The notes under the pieces were generated by a model. That model searched no databases and was not told where the DNA came from. It saw nothing but the letters and a program-made list of their open reading frames with translations. This document shows, piece by piece, positions 31,129 to 43,770 of a stretch of DNA of 64,000 nucleotides. The translations under genes were made by a program, and so were the position numbers. The DNA comes from Siderastrea siderea (lineage: Eukaryota > Cnidaria > Anthozoa > Scleractinia > Rhizangiidae): NCBI GenBank assembly GCA_964030785.1, contig OZ034975.1, forward strand, positions 19,267,142 through 19,331,141. Direction: 5' to 3'. Numbering within the stretch: position 1 is the first letter of the stretch; every line of letters starts with the position of its first letter.

Positions 31129-33117
31129 AAGTATATAGCTGATTTAATGTGGCAGGCACAAGCAGATTGGAAGGTGAAATAATGGTATAATCGACAAATC
31201 CCAGAGAGACGACTTTATTTGGTCGAGAAAGAGTTGCTGAAAAATACCCATTTTGCCAACGGATACCAAGAGCTCATATATGAGCACTTGAACAAGGGGT
31301 ACGTTCGACAAGTACGAAAAGCTATCTCGGTCGGAAAGATAGGCACTCAACGGCGGTAAATGTGTATCACTTCACACGTTTTCGGAAGCTTCGTAGGTAG
31401 CTCTCCTTTGAATGCGATGAGCATCCCATTGCCCGAACTCATGGGAGCAGTAACTGGCCTCAGGTTAGCCAATCAAATAATTTCAGCTCTCGATCTCCCG
31501 ATAAACAAACAACCTTGTGGGTAGACAGTTGGAACGTTGAAAGCTTGACAGTGTCTTCATCCCAGAATTCTACAGTGTCATAAGAACCATTTTTGTTAAA
31601 TAACCTTTACTGACAACATCTTTCTAGTTATGTGACACAACACAAGTGAAAAAAAAAACGTTTTTTGCAATTGTGTTCTGATTGGCGGTTACTCAAAAGC
31701 GAGATGGAATTTGGTTTTTCACCTCCGAACGAAGCGGCGGTCGCCTTACACAAGGTTTTGCCCAATCATCAGTAGACAAAATACCTTTTATTTACGTGTA
31801 TGACATACAAAGAAATAGTTATTCACCTCGGTTTCGGTGGCGGATATTTATCTGCTTGCCGCTTCACGGATGGGAAAATATCTGTTGTGGGTCAATTTTA
31901 TTCGCCTTCGTTTTAAGCTCATTATCATACATTACCTTAGACAAAAACAAAGGAAAATAAAAATTGAATCAAGGATAAAATTGAGCCACAACATATCCAA
32001 CTTAAACTGAAAAAAAAAACAGATATCGAATGCCTGCCCAAGTTCACTTTCGGTAACTGTTCGCTTTCAGGAACAGACAATGACCCTGAAAAGACAAATA
32101 TCCGTGCACATTTTGGCCCAAGATAAAGGTCACCGTTTGCCTATTTACTTCCACTTCGATGAATAACTCCGGTTTAAAATTTTATATTCCTCACTGAAAT
32201 AAAAGCAAAGACCTAGCACAAATCATAAAGCAATCTGACTAAAAACACATTCACAAGGAAATTACAGTTAGTTGTATTAATATATTTTTCCTTGGTAGAA
32301 AATGTTACTGATTATGAAAAGTCAAACCTGGTTTCACAATAATTTAATTGGGACTATCACTAACAGCGGCCTTTTTTGACCAATACAAGGAACTGTGTTC
32401 TGGTTTATTAAGGTTTAGTTGTTTGATAATTTTCAGGCTATTTTTAGTGCTATCATTTCAATAATTGTTGGACGTGTACCGTGCTGTCTTTATAATTCGT
32501 CAGTGACACTAGAGCAACACATTTGTATGCAAACTGTTAAATGCTCACGGAATAAACTCTGCAGTATAAAATCTTTGGTTTATGCATCAATGGTTGCTCG
32601 TGTGTTTTTTGTTTAATTGTGTGGCAGGAAATATTGTGCATTTAAAGTATCTGTAAATAAAAATTTTCATAATAACAATAACAATGAATGCGTCGAGCAC
32701 TCGCTTGTTGTATCTGTACCGTTCTTTTTATTCTTTATCTGTTAGTTGAAATGTTAATTGCAACTTTTTAGAATTTTTCCAGCAAAACAAAACGAAAATA
32801 AAATACTATTTTGTGTGTGGTATAAATATTAATTGGTTCAGCGCCAATGCTTTTTTCTTTCATTTGTTTTCGACGGAAAACACACGATTTTTTTAGATTG
32901 CATGCAACCTATTGTTTGTTTCTGGAGTGTTAACAATAGCTTCTTAATTTTTACATCCATAATTTACATAATAAAATATTCTTGGCTTAAACACTCGTGT
33001 TTCTTCGATAAGCCTTCGGAAGCCCTAAAACCACTAATTTTGTGTCCAAGAATACAGCGTGGATATAAAATTTCCTGAACTGACACAGCAGACAGGTAAA
33101 ATAGGTGTGTTGTAGGT
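31129..33117. other. Gene desert
   Basis: About 2 kb without a supported gene. TTCACCTCGGTTTCGGTGG near 31825 is a self-complementary motif reminiscent of repeat edges. Frames of 60-90 codons have no motif. Confidence 0.35.
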
Positions 33118-33261
33118 TGTCACAACAGAAGCACTTTTTTAAAACAGGCTTTTTAACAGAAGTTTTAAGTCTTCAAATATAAACAAGGACGATTTTACTA
33201 ATTTAAAGGCTTATAACTTTCAGTGCAACTTAAAATCACAAAATCGGCTTCTGTTGTGACA
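33118..33261. mobile_element. Foldback element, ~144 bp
   Basis: TGTCACAACAGAAGC at 33118-33132 and its exact complement at 33247-33261. No target duplication identified. Confidence 0.55.
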
Positions 33262-33331
33262 CAATAGAGGTTTTAACTGATCAATTAGTGGCAAAATCAA
33301 GAAGCGTTGTCTTCTCCACGAGGAGAAAACT

Positions 33332-33475
33332 GGGTTTACCTCGGTGTAAGAACCTGACAAGATTTTCTTTGTTTGTTAGCTTTTGTTTTGCTGTACGGTA
33401 TTGTTTAAAATGTTTTTGTTTCCTTTGTTTTACGTCATCCGTGAGTTTCACAGGTTCTTACACCGAGGTAAAGCC
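33332..33475. mobile_element. MITE, 144 bp, 8-bp target duplication
   Basis: GGGTTTACCTCGGTGTAAGA and its near complement form the ends. The 8-base direct repeat AGAAAACT flanks both sides (33324-33331, 33476-33483). An 8-base duplication is typical of hAT-type (also P-type) mobilisation. Confidence 0.88.
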
Positions 33476-33483
33476 AGAAAACT

Positions 33484-35453
33484 TGGACACGAAGTCGCGT
33501 TTTACCAAATCTTAACTTTGGAAACTCAAAGCATCGCAAAGAAGCGCAATTTATCAATGGAAAAACAACCTTGTTGCACTTCCAACATTCCTCAAGCCCT
33601 CTATTAAGTTTCAACGAAATCGGCTCCCAAACGATCAAGATCTAAAGTTTTATAACGTAAGACCTACACTAAAATTTTGCCTTATAAATTTATTCATGAG
33701 AGCTTGTCACCCGCGGCCTTAATGCACGCGCAATATTGATTCAGAAAATTAATATTTTACTGAATATTTCGCCCAGTTTCGTTACCATTCGTAGCACTTC
33801 GTGCATACGCTTTAAATGATTAATACTGATGATCTTAAGTTTCTCATCCGCGGCCTTAAAGGTGCTGTATCGCGGGGTTTGCTCGCATTTCGTTAAAAAT
33901 TTGCTAAAATTATGATTAAATGCCTTCACTCAACCACAAAATACTCCTGGAACGCGAAGAGAGAGATATTAAGTGAATTTTCCCAAGGACTGCCCAGTTG
34001 TTTTGAATTGGTATTCAAAATTTCTGGCCGTATAATGTTTTGCTAAGTTAAACACCTTTCAACTAGTTAAGGTTTAGTTAAACAACAGATACAGCTATAA
34101 GTTAAGCTTAGTGTTTCGAACGCTCATTGTTCCGAAAACATTTTTAACAACCCTAACATTTTCGGATTATTGGTGTACTGAACGTTAAAAAAATAATCTC
34201 TAGCTGTTTGGAGGTTGGCATTCAGGATGCATTTTTGATGTAATTTGGATATACATACGATGTGGAAACAAATATGAACCAAGTTAAAGTTTAAGAAAAC
34301 AACCACAGCTTCCCGAGGCTGAGATGGATGAATTGAACTCCAGAACTAGCGTTCAGTCTTATCTGCGTCGAATAATCATTTGCGTTTATTTCGAATAAAT
34401 TGACAAAGGTGCATTATTTCAATCTTGTTAAAAGCGAATACAAGTGTCGTAACAAAGAGCTCAAGCTTGAAACCTTCAGAGATATTGGGGAGAATAACAA
34501 GATAAGACGTTTAACAGTTACTCATAGAGAAGGTCGATTGGCATTGTTTTGTCTCCTTTCGGGCCACTTTTTTTGACCAAACATTTTTGTAATAATATAT
34601 TAACTTCAAATGCATACATTCCTTTGATCATCTAGAAATTTGCTTTCCTTCCAAAAACGAAAAAAGTTGGAAATTATTCCATTCCATATTTTGTTTAAAC
34701 GCCTATTATTTGCATGCGTGTACGTGTGTTGAATAAATAAATACGAGCTGACAATACGTCAAAGAGAAATAAAAGGCAAATTAAATATCCAGCTTCATTC
34801 GCTAAACTTACAGAATAATTTTAACTACAATAAAACACACTTTTGGACGCTAAGTCGAAAGTTATAATCTCCATAGACAAGTCAAACCTGTTGCCATTGA
34901 GACATAACCGGTAAGGATGACTTGGTCTTATATACAACGGTTTTATCTGTTTACTTGACATTGTGTAAGCAAGTGAAGCTACCAAAGTGTTAATAAACGA
35001 AAGAGGACATATATGTGCGTAGCTGTGCGTTTACCGTTAATAATTATTATGATTCTTGTCAGGTAGAATTCTCAGCTCCCACCTTTCCGCCCATTTTTCC
35101 TCTAAATCCCCCATCTCGCCTCTCCTTTCGTAGAAATTCTGATCCTGTCCTGCCTTAATTCTTGACCAATTTCCCAATGTTCATAAATATGACATAGTAA
35201 CTCGTCCTTATGCGATGTTTAGAAGTCAGAGCAAAAAGATAATCACGCTTTGATGGTGTTAGTAAACACGCAAAAGCTGTTTGTAGTGTCTCATTTCCTA
35301 GCCTCAACTTAACAGTGCCAGGAATGACACTAGTGTTTCCTTTTGCGTTTTAGTTTGTTTTATTTTATTTTGTTTTTTTAAAATCAATGTTTTTTAAATG
35401 TCAATCAAAGATAAAGTCTGTTCGTTTCGACGTTCTCTTACTTAGTGAGGGGT
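33484..35453. other. Gene desert
   Basis: No gene seen. The part around 34690-34810 (GTTGAATAAATAAATACGAG...) is a diverged relative of about 42310-42430. Confidence 0.35.
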
Positions 35454-35701
35454 TTAAAGTGCCACTGGGACGAAAATTCATAGGTTCATTTCGGCCAAAT
35501 TCTGTCGCAGAATATCGCCTTTTGTTCATATTTCCCCAGAAAACTGAACAACAAACCCTCCATCCTAATATTTTTTAGCTCCAAAGTCGCGTAAAATGTG
35601 TCCACCATTACTGAAAACGTGTTCCTGGGTGATTGCGCAATTTAATAGCTTGTGACGTCAGAGGCTCACCTCAGTCGCGTTTCCTTGTGTGTTGACTGAA
35701 G

Positions 35702-35800
35702 ATGTCTACCGTCGACCCTGACTACGAAACCTCCGAAGAGTATTTCTACGATTCGGAACAGTCTTTAGCTTCCGAAGCCTCTGAGGATTCGTTTCATTAG
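35702..35800 (+). pseudogene. Acidic N-terminal coding remnant
   Basis: ATG at 35702 opens 32 codons rich in D, E, S and Y, ending SEDSFH and TAG. It sits 30 bases inside the inner edge of the left arm of the TTAA element, where a transposase or passenger gene would start. Too short to assign a family. Confidence 0.35.
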
Positions 35801-35984
35801 GCAAATGAAGAATTTTTCTTACCGTACGATGTAAGAACTGATGTGAGGTTTGAACTAATAATCTTGTCAACAAACTTTAAAGTTTTTTTCTCGCCATATT
35901 ATTTGAGTTATTTGGTGGGAGTTCAAAACAAGCGAAATATGCTTAGACAATGATTGTATTTCAGTCCCCAGTTCCTTAAAAAGT

Positions 35985-36130
35985 GAATAACTCTTTTTCA
36001 ACGGATAAGTCACTGTCCGGTGGGTAAAATTTATCGCTTCATCTCGGTCTTCTTCAAAGCTTGGATAGCGCTATCCAGCCAGCTGTTCAGCCGCTATCCA
36101 GCGATCATAAAGTTGTCCATTCCAAGACAG
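35985..36130. mobile_element. Decayed relative of the 25862-26008 MITE
   Basis: Shares GGATAAGTCACT, CCGGTGGGTAAA and TTGGATAGCGCTATCCAGCC motifs in the same order as the intact copy, with internal rearrangement. Confidence 0.5.
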
Positions 36131-38325
36131 GTTGTATAACTTTTATCCACTGTAAACCTGTAGCAAAATAGACATGGCTATTCGAAGAATTGATCTTTTA
36201 AGCTGTGGAAATTTAGACAAAACACCTATGAAAACTTTAGACTTTGATGCTCGCGAATTATGTTACTGTTGGTGTGGGAGAAAATAAAAGAAGCGATACT
36301 TTGTCTGCCGTTGTTTATGTTCATTATATATTATAAAAAAAGCATTGAGATTTTTGACCATTCTTGGCATAGTCTGGGAAACTTTCTTGAAAAACCGTAA
36401 TTGTTGTAGTCAGCTGACAGGCAGCTTATCGTGTCTATAATAGTACAGTGGTCACTCAACACATTGAAACACAAGGGCCTGGCGCTGCTAAATATTTTAA
36501 ACAGTTTTATAGAATTCTTTTTCTGAGCCGAAAGAAGTGAAATAAATCAAAACCTTTCAAGAACTGGAGGCCTTGTGTGACTGGAATCTAAATATTTGTA
36601 GTCAAAATTAAAAGCCACAAGGAAAATTTTCCACTGCTCAACAACATGCGAACCACCGAGGAAACGAAGCTTTCGCTTGCCTTATTCGCTGCCTAAAAAT
36701 AATAACTTGATATTTAATCATTTTTCTTAGTAGTTCATTGACTAAGATTGCTATGACAGGTAAAAAGAAATAACATTGTTAAACCCCTAGGCAAATAGTG
36801 GCGTGTGATATTTATTCCCAGCTTCAATTTCCACGCATCGACGATCCGATCTATTAAAGCCTTTATCTCGAACAACAACAACAACTTTTTATTTGCATTC
36901 CCAATGACAAATGCCATTGCACATAGAAAGGAGAAGGAAAAAAAGTTGCAAAATTGATTAATTCTGTGTCTATTGATCCATTTCTTAATGCAAAAGCTTC
37001 GTAAATGAAGTAACCTAACTTTTTACAAGTGAAAGCGTCAATGCTATTTAGAGAAATACAATTTTAAGAATCGAAATCGGAATATTTACTAATAATATCG
37101 CCCATTAAAGATTTTCTAATTGCATCATATCTATTGCAAGATAACAGGGAGTGTACTTCGTTTTCAACTTCATTTGAGCTGCAGCATTGACAACTTCTCA
37201 GATGCTCAGGGAGTTTAGGGGTGGAATGTCTTCCATTTTCAATTCTTAGGTTAGGTAATTACAACCTAAGTTTTGCTACTGCCCGAACAATAGTCAATCG
37301 ACTGTTCACCGACAGGCAATAAAGAGAGAAAAGTTCCTCCACATTCAGGATGATATGTTGTAAAATAAATGTCCATGCTTCTAAGCGATTACTGCTCTGA
37401 AATTAACACACGCGAAATTAAAAAAAAAGGAAAAGATAAGCAGTACAAACTATATCAGCTTAACCACGGCCGTCAGGATTGCATTCGTCGAGGATCTTCG
37501 CGCTAGCAGACGGCAGAACTGAAAGGGTTTTCCACGACGATAATAAATTTCAAAATACGTTAAAAGAAAATCAGTTTTGCACAATGGTGGATGCGTTGAA
37601 GAAAAAACAAACTATCACTTCAACTGCATTATAAGATTAGGTAAGTTACCTTTCGTCTTGTTCGCGCAGATAATGTTTTTATCCGGTTCTTTTTTCCACA
37701 TAGTTGGAATGGGCAATGGAATGATCGACCTCTGGGATCTTGCGACATGAACAGCCCTCTGAAAAAACTTGTTCGTGAAGTGATCAAAATGCCTCTCAGG
37801 TTGAAATTCGCACTGTGTATGAGTACGAACGTTGTCCTCTTTTCCATTGCAGGTCCGCTCGCAGGGCTTCAATGAAGCAAAATACCAGCTCGGTGGTTGG
37901 ATTTATTGCATTGTACAACACAAGTACTACCTGTCATTACCGCTGCACCAAGGAAGATTTCAAAGTCGTGCAACAAACACTTGGCAAGAAATCTTTCCTC
38001 GAGGACAATTCACTTTCCCGTGGCAAGTGACCAGGTGAAGACACTAGGTTTGAGGTGAGCCTCTGACGTCACTTCCGCTCATTCGCAAGCCAGCTTCTGG
38101 AAAAGGGCCAGTAATGGCGGCCGCAAATCTCGACAAAAACCGTCCGAAAAAAGCGACTTCTAGTCGTCGTAATAAGTTGAAATTTCATATGGTGACTAAG
38201 AACCACAAGCTATGTTCGAAAATGTAAAAATATGGAATACCAAAATTCTGGTCCCAGTGGCACTTTAACATCAGCCTTTTATTTAACAAATAAGAAAGCC
38301 AAAACCGTGCTTTGTTCTGTGATTA

Positions 38326-38432
38326 AGCACGCAAGGAAGTGACGAGAGCACGAAAGAAGTGTATGGTGAACACGAGCCGCAGGCGAGTGCTTCTCCCTAC
38401 TTCTTGAGTGCTCTCGTAACTTTCTTGCACGC
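38326..38432. mobile_element. Foldback fragment, ~107 bp
   Basis: AGCACGCAAGGAAGTGACGA and its imperfect complement at the far end, with AGAGCAC and AAGAAGT also paired inside. The adjacent phrase CCAATCAGAGCGCGCG is common at repeat edges. Confidence 0.55.
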
Positions 38433-39089
38433 TGTTTCAACCAATCAGAGCGCGCGTTATATAATTATAATGAACCAAACACTTCGATTGAATATACTTA
38501 GATACCTTCACTGACGCAAGGGGTAATTCTTATTTTCATAAATCCAAAAACAGTACACAAAGGAGCTTTGTAGTAGGTAACAGAGTGAGAGTTCTCTGCA
38601 GCTCGTGTCATACATCTTGGGAGGTTGCTCTACTAAGTGTATCCCATTGGTGCTGTAGATCGATCACCAAGCCTCTAAAGTACAGGCTACACTGTCAAAA
38701 CAACACTTGCTCTATCGTTTCCACTGGCCAGCACATTACCCTGGGGATCGTTCGGAGACCTGGGAGGTTTGGCATCGTCATTAATAATATTTTCTCATGG
38801 CTTTTTTTCGACTATACAATACTAAGAGGTCCATCTATACGCTGGTCAATTGATGAAGTCAAGTACAAATTGTAATCCCAGATCTTCCTTCTATCCTTTG
38901 CGGTTTCCTCACCCCGACCCTTCACACCAGATCGCGCTTCCTCTCATACTTTAAATTCCCCCTTCTCGCTCCTGTTTTTAACTCGCATCCCGAATCCAGC
39001 CAAAAAATACGCCAGATCCCGCATCCCGCCAAACAGATTGTGCACCCTTAGGACAAGCCGTCGAACAAATTAATTCGCGTCACACACAT
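38433..39089. other. Non-coding stretch
   Basis: No gene. The plus frame 38585-38875 (96 codons) has no motif and no splice support. Confidence 0.35.
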
Positions 39090-39742
39090 TGCCTTTTCTG
39101 TGTCACATATTATTCCAGTATCAGAACCAATTTCAAACAAATTACTAATCCAAATATATGCAATACGAAATTATAGCGTTTCGATGATCTTATAGCAAGG
39201 TATCAGTGAAGCTTAAATACCAGTTTTGAAGTCAATGTTTGCTGAATAACTCCCAAAGCCACAATTGGGGAAGGAGAGGATTTCATCGAGCAAATTGTCA
39301 TCATGTGGTTTTACCCAGTCACGCTGTGCAGCACCCTCAATACAGCCACCAGTCTGCGAAACCAATTACTGTCACATGTCACGGAAAATTGCATGTTCAA
39401 TCACCAACAGGGGCAAGTTTAAACTTCACTCAGTCTTATGGGTAATCCTTGCTTCAAAGACGATTTTTAGCAGAAGGGAGATAACTGCGATGTGTATCAA
39501 TTTGCTCTTGTTATTACGTAAAGGGGGCATTATTGCTCAACTTACTTACTAGAAAGCACACCTAAAACTAATTTGTCAAATCATGCCTTAAAAGTCATCA
39601 ACACTTTTAGTTTCCGTGCTATTAACAAGAGATAACATGATTTATAGTCGTTTGGTGCCCAATGACCTTCTGCTCAGACATTTGTTTTAAATTGTTTCAA
39701 GTGTTTTATTTTTGTGAGAGAAGAACCGATGAAAAGATTTTT
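39090..39742 (+). repeat. Diverged duplicated block, copy 1
   Basis: Shares collinear phrases with 43195-43770, in the same orientation: TATCAGAACCAATTT, CTGTCACATGTCACRGAAA, TTGCATGTT, TTGCTCAAYTTACT, CAGACATTTGTTT and TTTGTGAGAGAAGA. Identity is roughly 65-75% with indels. Non-coding. Confidence 0.7.
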
Positions 39743-42700
39743 ATGACACCCAAAGAGAAAAGGGAAACACTTCTTTGTGTTCTTAGATCGACATTTCATT
39801 ATAGTAAAGGGCGTGCTTAGTAAATTATACCCGAAAATTTAGTTTTGGGAAAGAAAACAAGCTAGACAGCATGGTCATTCGAGGATTCCACAGTTTCGCA
39901 TCGTTTTACGATTTTATACCTTTGTTATCGATAATTTTTGGAATCATTTGTTTATTCATTGTTACTTTCCAACGCATTAAGAGGCTTACTGGATAAGCAC
40001 AAATTTGATGAATATGGTCGCCGCATATTGCGGCGATCATATTCATATTCATTACAGGCAAACGTTTTTTCGTATTTATACCTGCCAAGAACTGGAAGCA
40101 AACTTTTCTTGCTACAAGGAATTAAGCTACAAGCAATTGCAAAACGATTTGAGATGCTTGCTATATTTACGGTCATTTCTAACATTCGTATAGTCAATAC
40201 ACATCTACTCCCTTATCACCCTCCCTCCAATCAATATTGTAATGGATCTATAATTAGTAATGGTATTCAAACTAACAAACAACAACATCAAACTAAATTA
40301 TCGGTGGGGGGGGGGGGTGTGAGGTCAGAAAGACCGCGTATTAACTACGAAACCCAATTTTGTGGGAGAGTGTCTCAAAAATTTTTTAATTGCTTGTAGC
40401 TAAAACCATGTGGCGTTTGCAACGGCACCTAATTATTATGTGACACACGTAACACATTATTATGTGCAACACACGTAATTATTGAACGTGTGTTCTTTGT
40501 TCCTGATAAGATACACTGGAACAAAACAGTAGCATGCAAAATTTATAAATGCTCACGTGCACGCTAATTTCTCAACGTATAACGTAAGTTATTCTAATCG
40601 TGTTTTTTAGTTATTAATCCACAAGGAAACACGTAAACCTTATACCTGATACTTAAAGCCTATTACGTTTAAAAGCTGAAGCCCAAGTGATGCTCAGACG
40701 AATGCAGAGATACCGAAACTTTAATCATCAATTCTTGTTTTGAGAGAAAGGCTTTACATTCACCATCACATTTATGTCAATTCTAGTTTTCGTTCTAAAA
40801 GTCATCTAAGAAGGGAGGCTCAATCATTCAACTGAACCAAGCTGTAACTTGTCTCTCTTATTATAAGCAAATCAATTTGCAAGCAACTTGACATTTGGAA
40901 GCCTCTCGTAAATATCAATGTGATATAGAGCGACATATCTGTATACACAACCCACTAGAATGACAATACATATATACTGTATACAAGTAAAACCATTTTT
41001 TCAACATGTCTCTTACAAAAACCTGGTTTTCAGCAAAAAACTGTTTTCATCGTTTGTTTCGAAAAGCTCGTCTTACGATAGTAATTTTGCTGAAAAATGG
41101 GTTTAACGAGGAGGCTACAAAGAATTACGGGAATTTTCTTAAGTTTGACTTTAGTAAAAGCACATGCACGACAGCTCGCGCATTTTGCCCCCAATTTTAA
41201 AAATAAATAACTGGTTATTGTTTCCTTAACGAACACGGTGACCTATCTTTTTTATTGCATAATTTTGCTGTGCAAATTGTCCCCATTGAGTTTAAAGGGT
41301 TTAAAATTTCTTCTTCAGGAAAGAAATATAACTTAAAACGCGTAGATACCTAGTACTAACAGGGATGAAATTATTATCTTGAGATCTTGCACACAAGGAA
41401 CGTATTGAGTCAATGCTTTTTGAGGCTTCGAAAACTGAAAAAGTTGGACGTTATAACATTCAAAATTTACTGGTGGATATCAGAATAGTCTCTCTAGAAA
41501 AATACGTAGATCACCCAGGTAAAACATAAAGAACTGTGTGCGTACCATTATTTTTTTTAAACCACTGGCACTTTTTAAAACCGTTTGGCGATAGTTTCAT
41601 GATAGTCGTTCGTGGCTTAAGGTAATTCTATTCAATTGCATCGAGCATCCTTTCTGCGCATAATTTTATGGTGTGACTGGCGGGCGCACGAACGCGCGCA
41701 CGTTCAGAACATGGTAGTACGTTTTCTTTGAAATTGAGCTTTTTGGAGAAATAAATGGCTGTTTTCTCCTAAATGAGAACCGTGACCCCCATTTTTAATC
41801 CATAAATTTAAATGGCTTACGGTTGAGTGTCATATATCACAAATTTAAGAAACGTTAAAAATTCTGCTTTGAGATAATTCAATTTAAATGCTTTAGGTAC
41901 AGAAAGGTACGTGCGCACCCAATAAAATCTTTAATTGATTTCATAATCGTAATTCCTATTGAACTAAAATAGTATACAATGCAAGATAAATGTCTATTTT
42001 GTTGAACTGCTCCGATATTTCAGTGTAAGCAATCCGGACGTTTTAAAGAAATTATAGTTCACATTTCTGATTACTACGGTTCCTCAGGAAAACCTTGCAG
42101 GTCATATAGTCGCTATTAAAGGTTATCCATGTCGCGCAAAAACGATCACGGTGGACTCTAGTTTTTATTGCATTTTCGAAATGTTCACAAAATAAGTACC
42201 AATTGGACCGAGGCTTAGGGAATTTTAAATATTCCTTCTATTTTGATGGAATCACCTCAAGAAGAGAGCAACTCACTTAAAACATTTAAGGGGATTTGAC
42301 CGTTAAGTTGCTTGTTATATTAGCATGCGTAAGCTCCTGTTGAATGAATAAACACAAATTGGCAATAAGTCAAAAAAGGAGTAGAAAACTAATTAAACAT
42401 TTAGCTTTGTCGGCGAAACGTGCAGTGTACCATGAACGACAGAAGAAAAAAAAAAGGAAAACAACAACATTAAACGCTAATGTCCCACGCAGGAAACCAA
42501 TTTTTTTGAAAAATTTTCTATGACGAGTGTTATTTGCTCGTGTAGATTAGAAATTAGCCAAATTTTCACATGAAAAATGGTTATCTTTGACAAAGGAAAT
42601 TTGTCAAATATGAACTTTGCTCGTGTAGATGGATCGTCAAAGAAATTTTGTCAAAGATTTTGTGGGAAATTAGTTCCCAGATTCTTCGTGCGTGCGTTTT

Positions 42701-43194
42701 TTGGAGCTTTTATCGGGACTAATCAAAGGAGTAGCCATTGCAAGCAATTTCTCTGCTTTTAGCAGTATCTTGACACCGGCCCTTGTAAAATGCATACTGC
42801 GGACTGTTGTTTTAACTATGCAAATGAGCGGGTTACAACAATAGTCCCACTGTTTCGAGAACGAGAAAACAATGGTTTGCACTCATTCCCCAATGCTATA
42901 ATTTAACTTGCTTTTACTTGAAAAGCGAACCTTTTCAGTTTTTCAATTACTTTTTGCATTTTTCTGGCTTTCCCTCCTAGTGTGCGTGCTGTTCCGCTGT
43001 CCAAACGTCATTGCTGGCACATACAAAAGGATATTTGTCAAAGAAAAATTGTTCACCCACGCACGCGGTCAAATGATTTGTCAGAGAAATTTTGTTAAAG
43101 AAAATTTGCTTGTGTACAATTTACACCTGCTGGCTATTTGTGAGTGCCACCAGCATTAAATTGAGTTTGTTCTATCGATTTGTATTACTGCTTT
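39743..43194. other. Gene desert between duplicated blocks
   Basis: About 3.4 kb without a supported gene. It holds the 39-base palindrome at 40008-40046 and a poly(G) run at about 40303-40317. Frames of 60-150 codons lack motifs. Confidence 0.35.
40008..40046. repeat. 39-nt near-perfect palindrome
   Basis: ATGAATATGGTCGCCGCA, then a short loop, then TTGCGGCGATCATATTCAT. The arms pair over about 18 bases with one G-T-type mismatch. Confidence 0.85.
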
Positions 43195-43770
43195 CCTGAC
43201 ATTGGTGTTTCTTAGTTATCCAGTGAAATATCAGAACCAATTTTCAAAGAAATTACTATTGCAAATTTATGAAAAATAGCAATGTTTTGACGATCTTACG
43301 ATGGAGGACATTTGCTTGCGTAAATTCTCAACGCTGTGGTTTCACTGAGTCACGTGCGACAGTATTCTCAATAAAGGTACCTGTCTGCCAAACAAATAAC
43401 TGTCACATGTCACAGAAAGTTGCATGTTGAGTCATCAACGAGAGTAAGCCTAGAGTCCACTTCAGTCAATTGGGTATTTCTCACTACATAGACCATTTCT
43501 ATAAGAAAGGAGTTCAACTATATTGCAGTAGCTGCGGTATGTGTTAATGTGCCGTTGTTGTATACATAGAGGAAGCATGGTTGCTCAATTTACTAACAAG
43601 GAAACACAACTAAAACAAGTTTCACGCCTAACTTATACAAAAGTTGCAGAGATCGTGCTGTTAACAATATTTCTAATACTCATTTTCAGCTTAATGTCTC
43701 TGTTGAGACATTTGTTTTTACTTGTTTCGAGTTTACTTTTTTGTGAGAGAAGAGCCAATGAAACGTTATT
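43195..43770 (+). repeat. Diverged duplicated block, copy 2
   Basis: Partner of 39090-39742. It ends about 650 bases before the start codon of the receptor gene, so it may overlap that gene's upstream region. Confidence 0.7.

Larger units (their letters stand above)
35458..38264. mobile_element. TTAA-flanked element, 2.8 kb
   Basis: TTAA (35454-35457) then AGTGCCACTGGGAC; the complement GTCCCAGTGGCACT ends at 38264 and is followed by TTAA. Inverted similarity reaches about 215 bases in, including GTGACGTCAGAGGCTCACCT on one side and its complement near 38054. A 32-codon acidic frame starts at 35702 (MSTVDPDYETSEEYFYDSEQ) just inside the left arm and ends in TAG; it looks like the N terminus of a lost gene. 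Nothing further in the interior is recognisable as coding. Confidence 0.75.

Noticed and set aside
30710..31159. 149-codon repetitive minus-strand frame as a gene
   Set aside because: It is the translation of a minisatellite; unit spacing is irregular and there is no start context or second exon.
39938..40399. 153-codon plus-strand open frame
   Set aside because: No domain, no splice context, runs through a palindrome and a poly(G) tract, and ordinary codon use is not evident.
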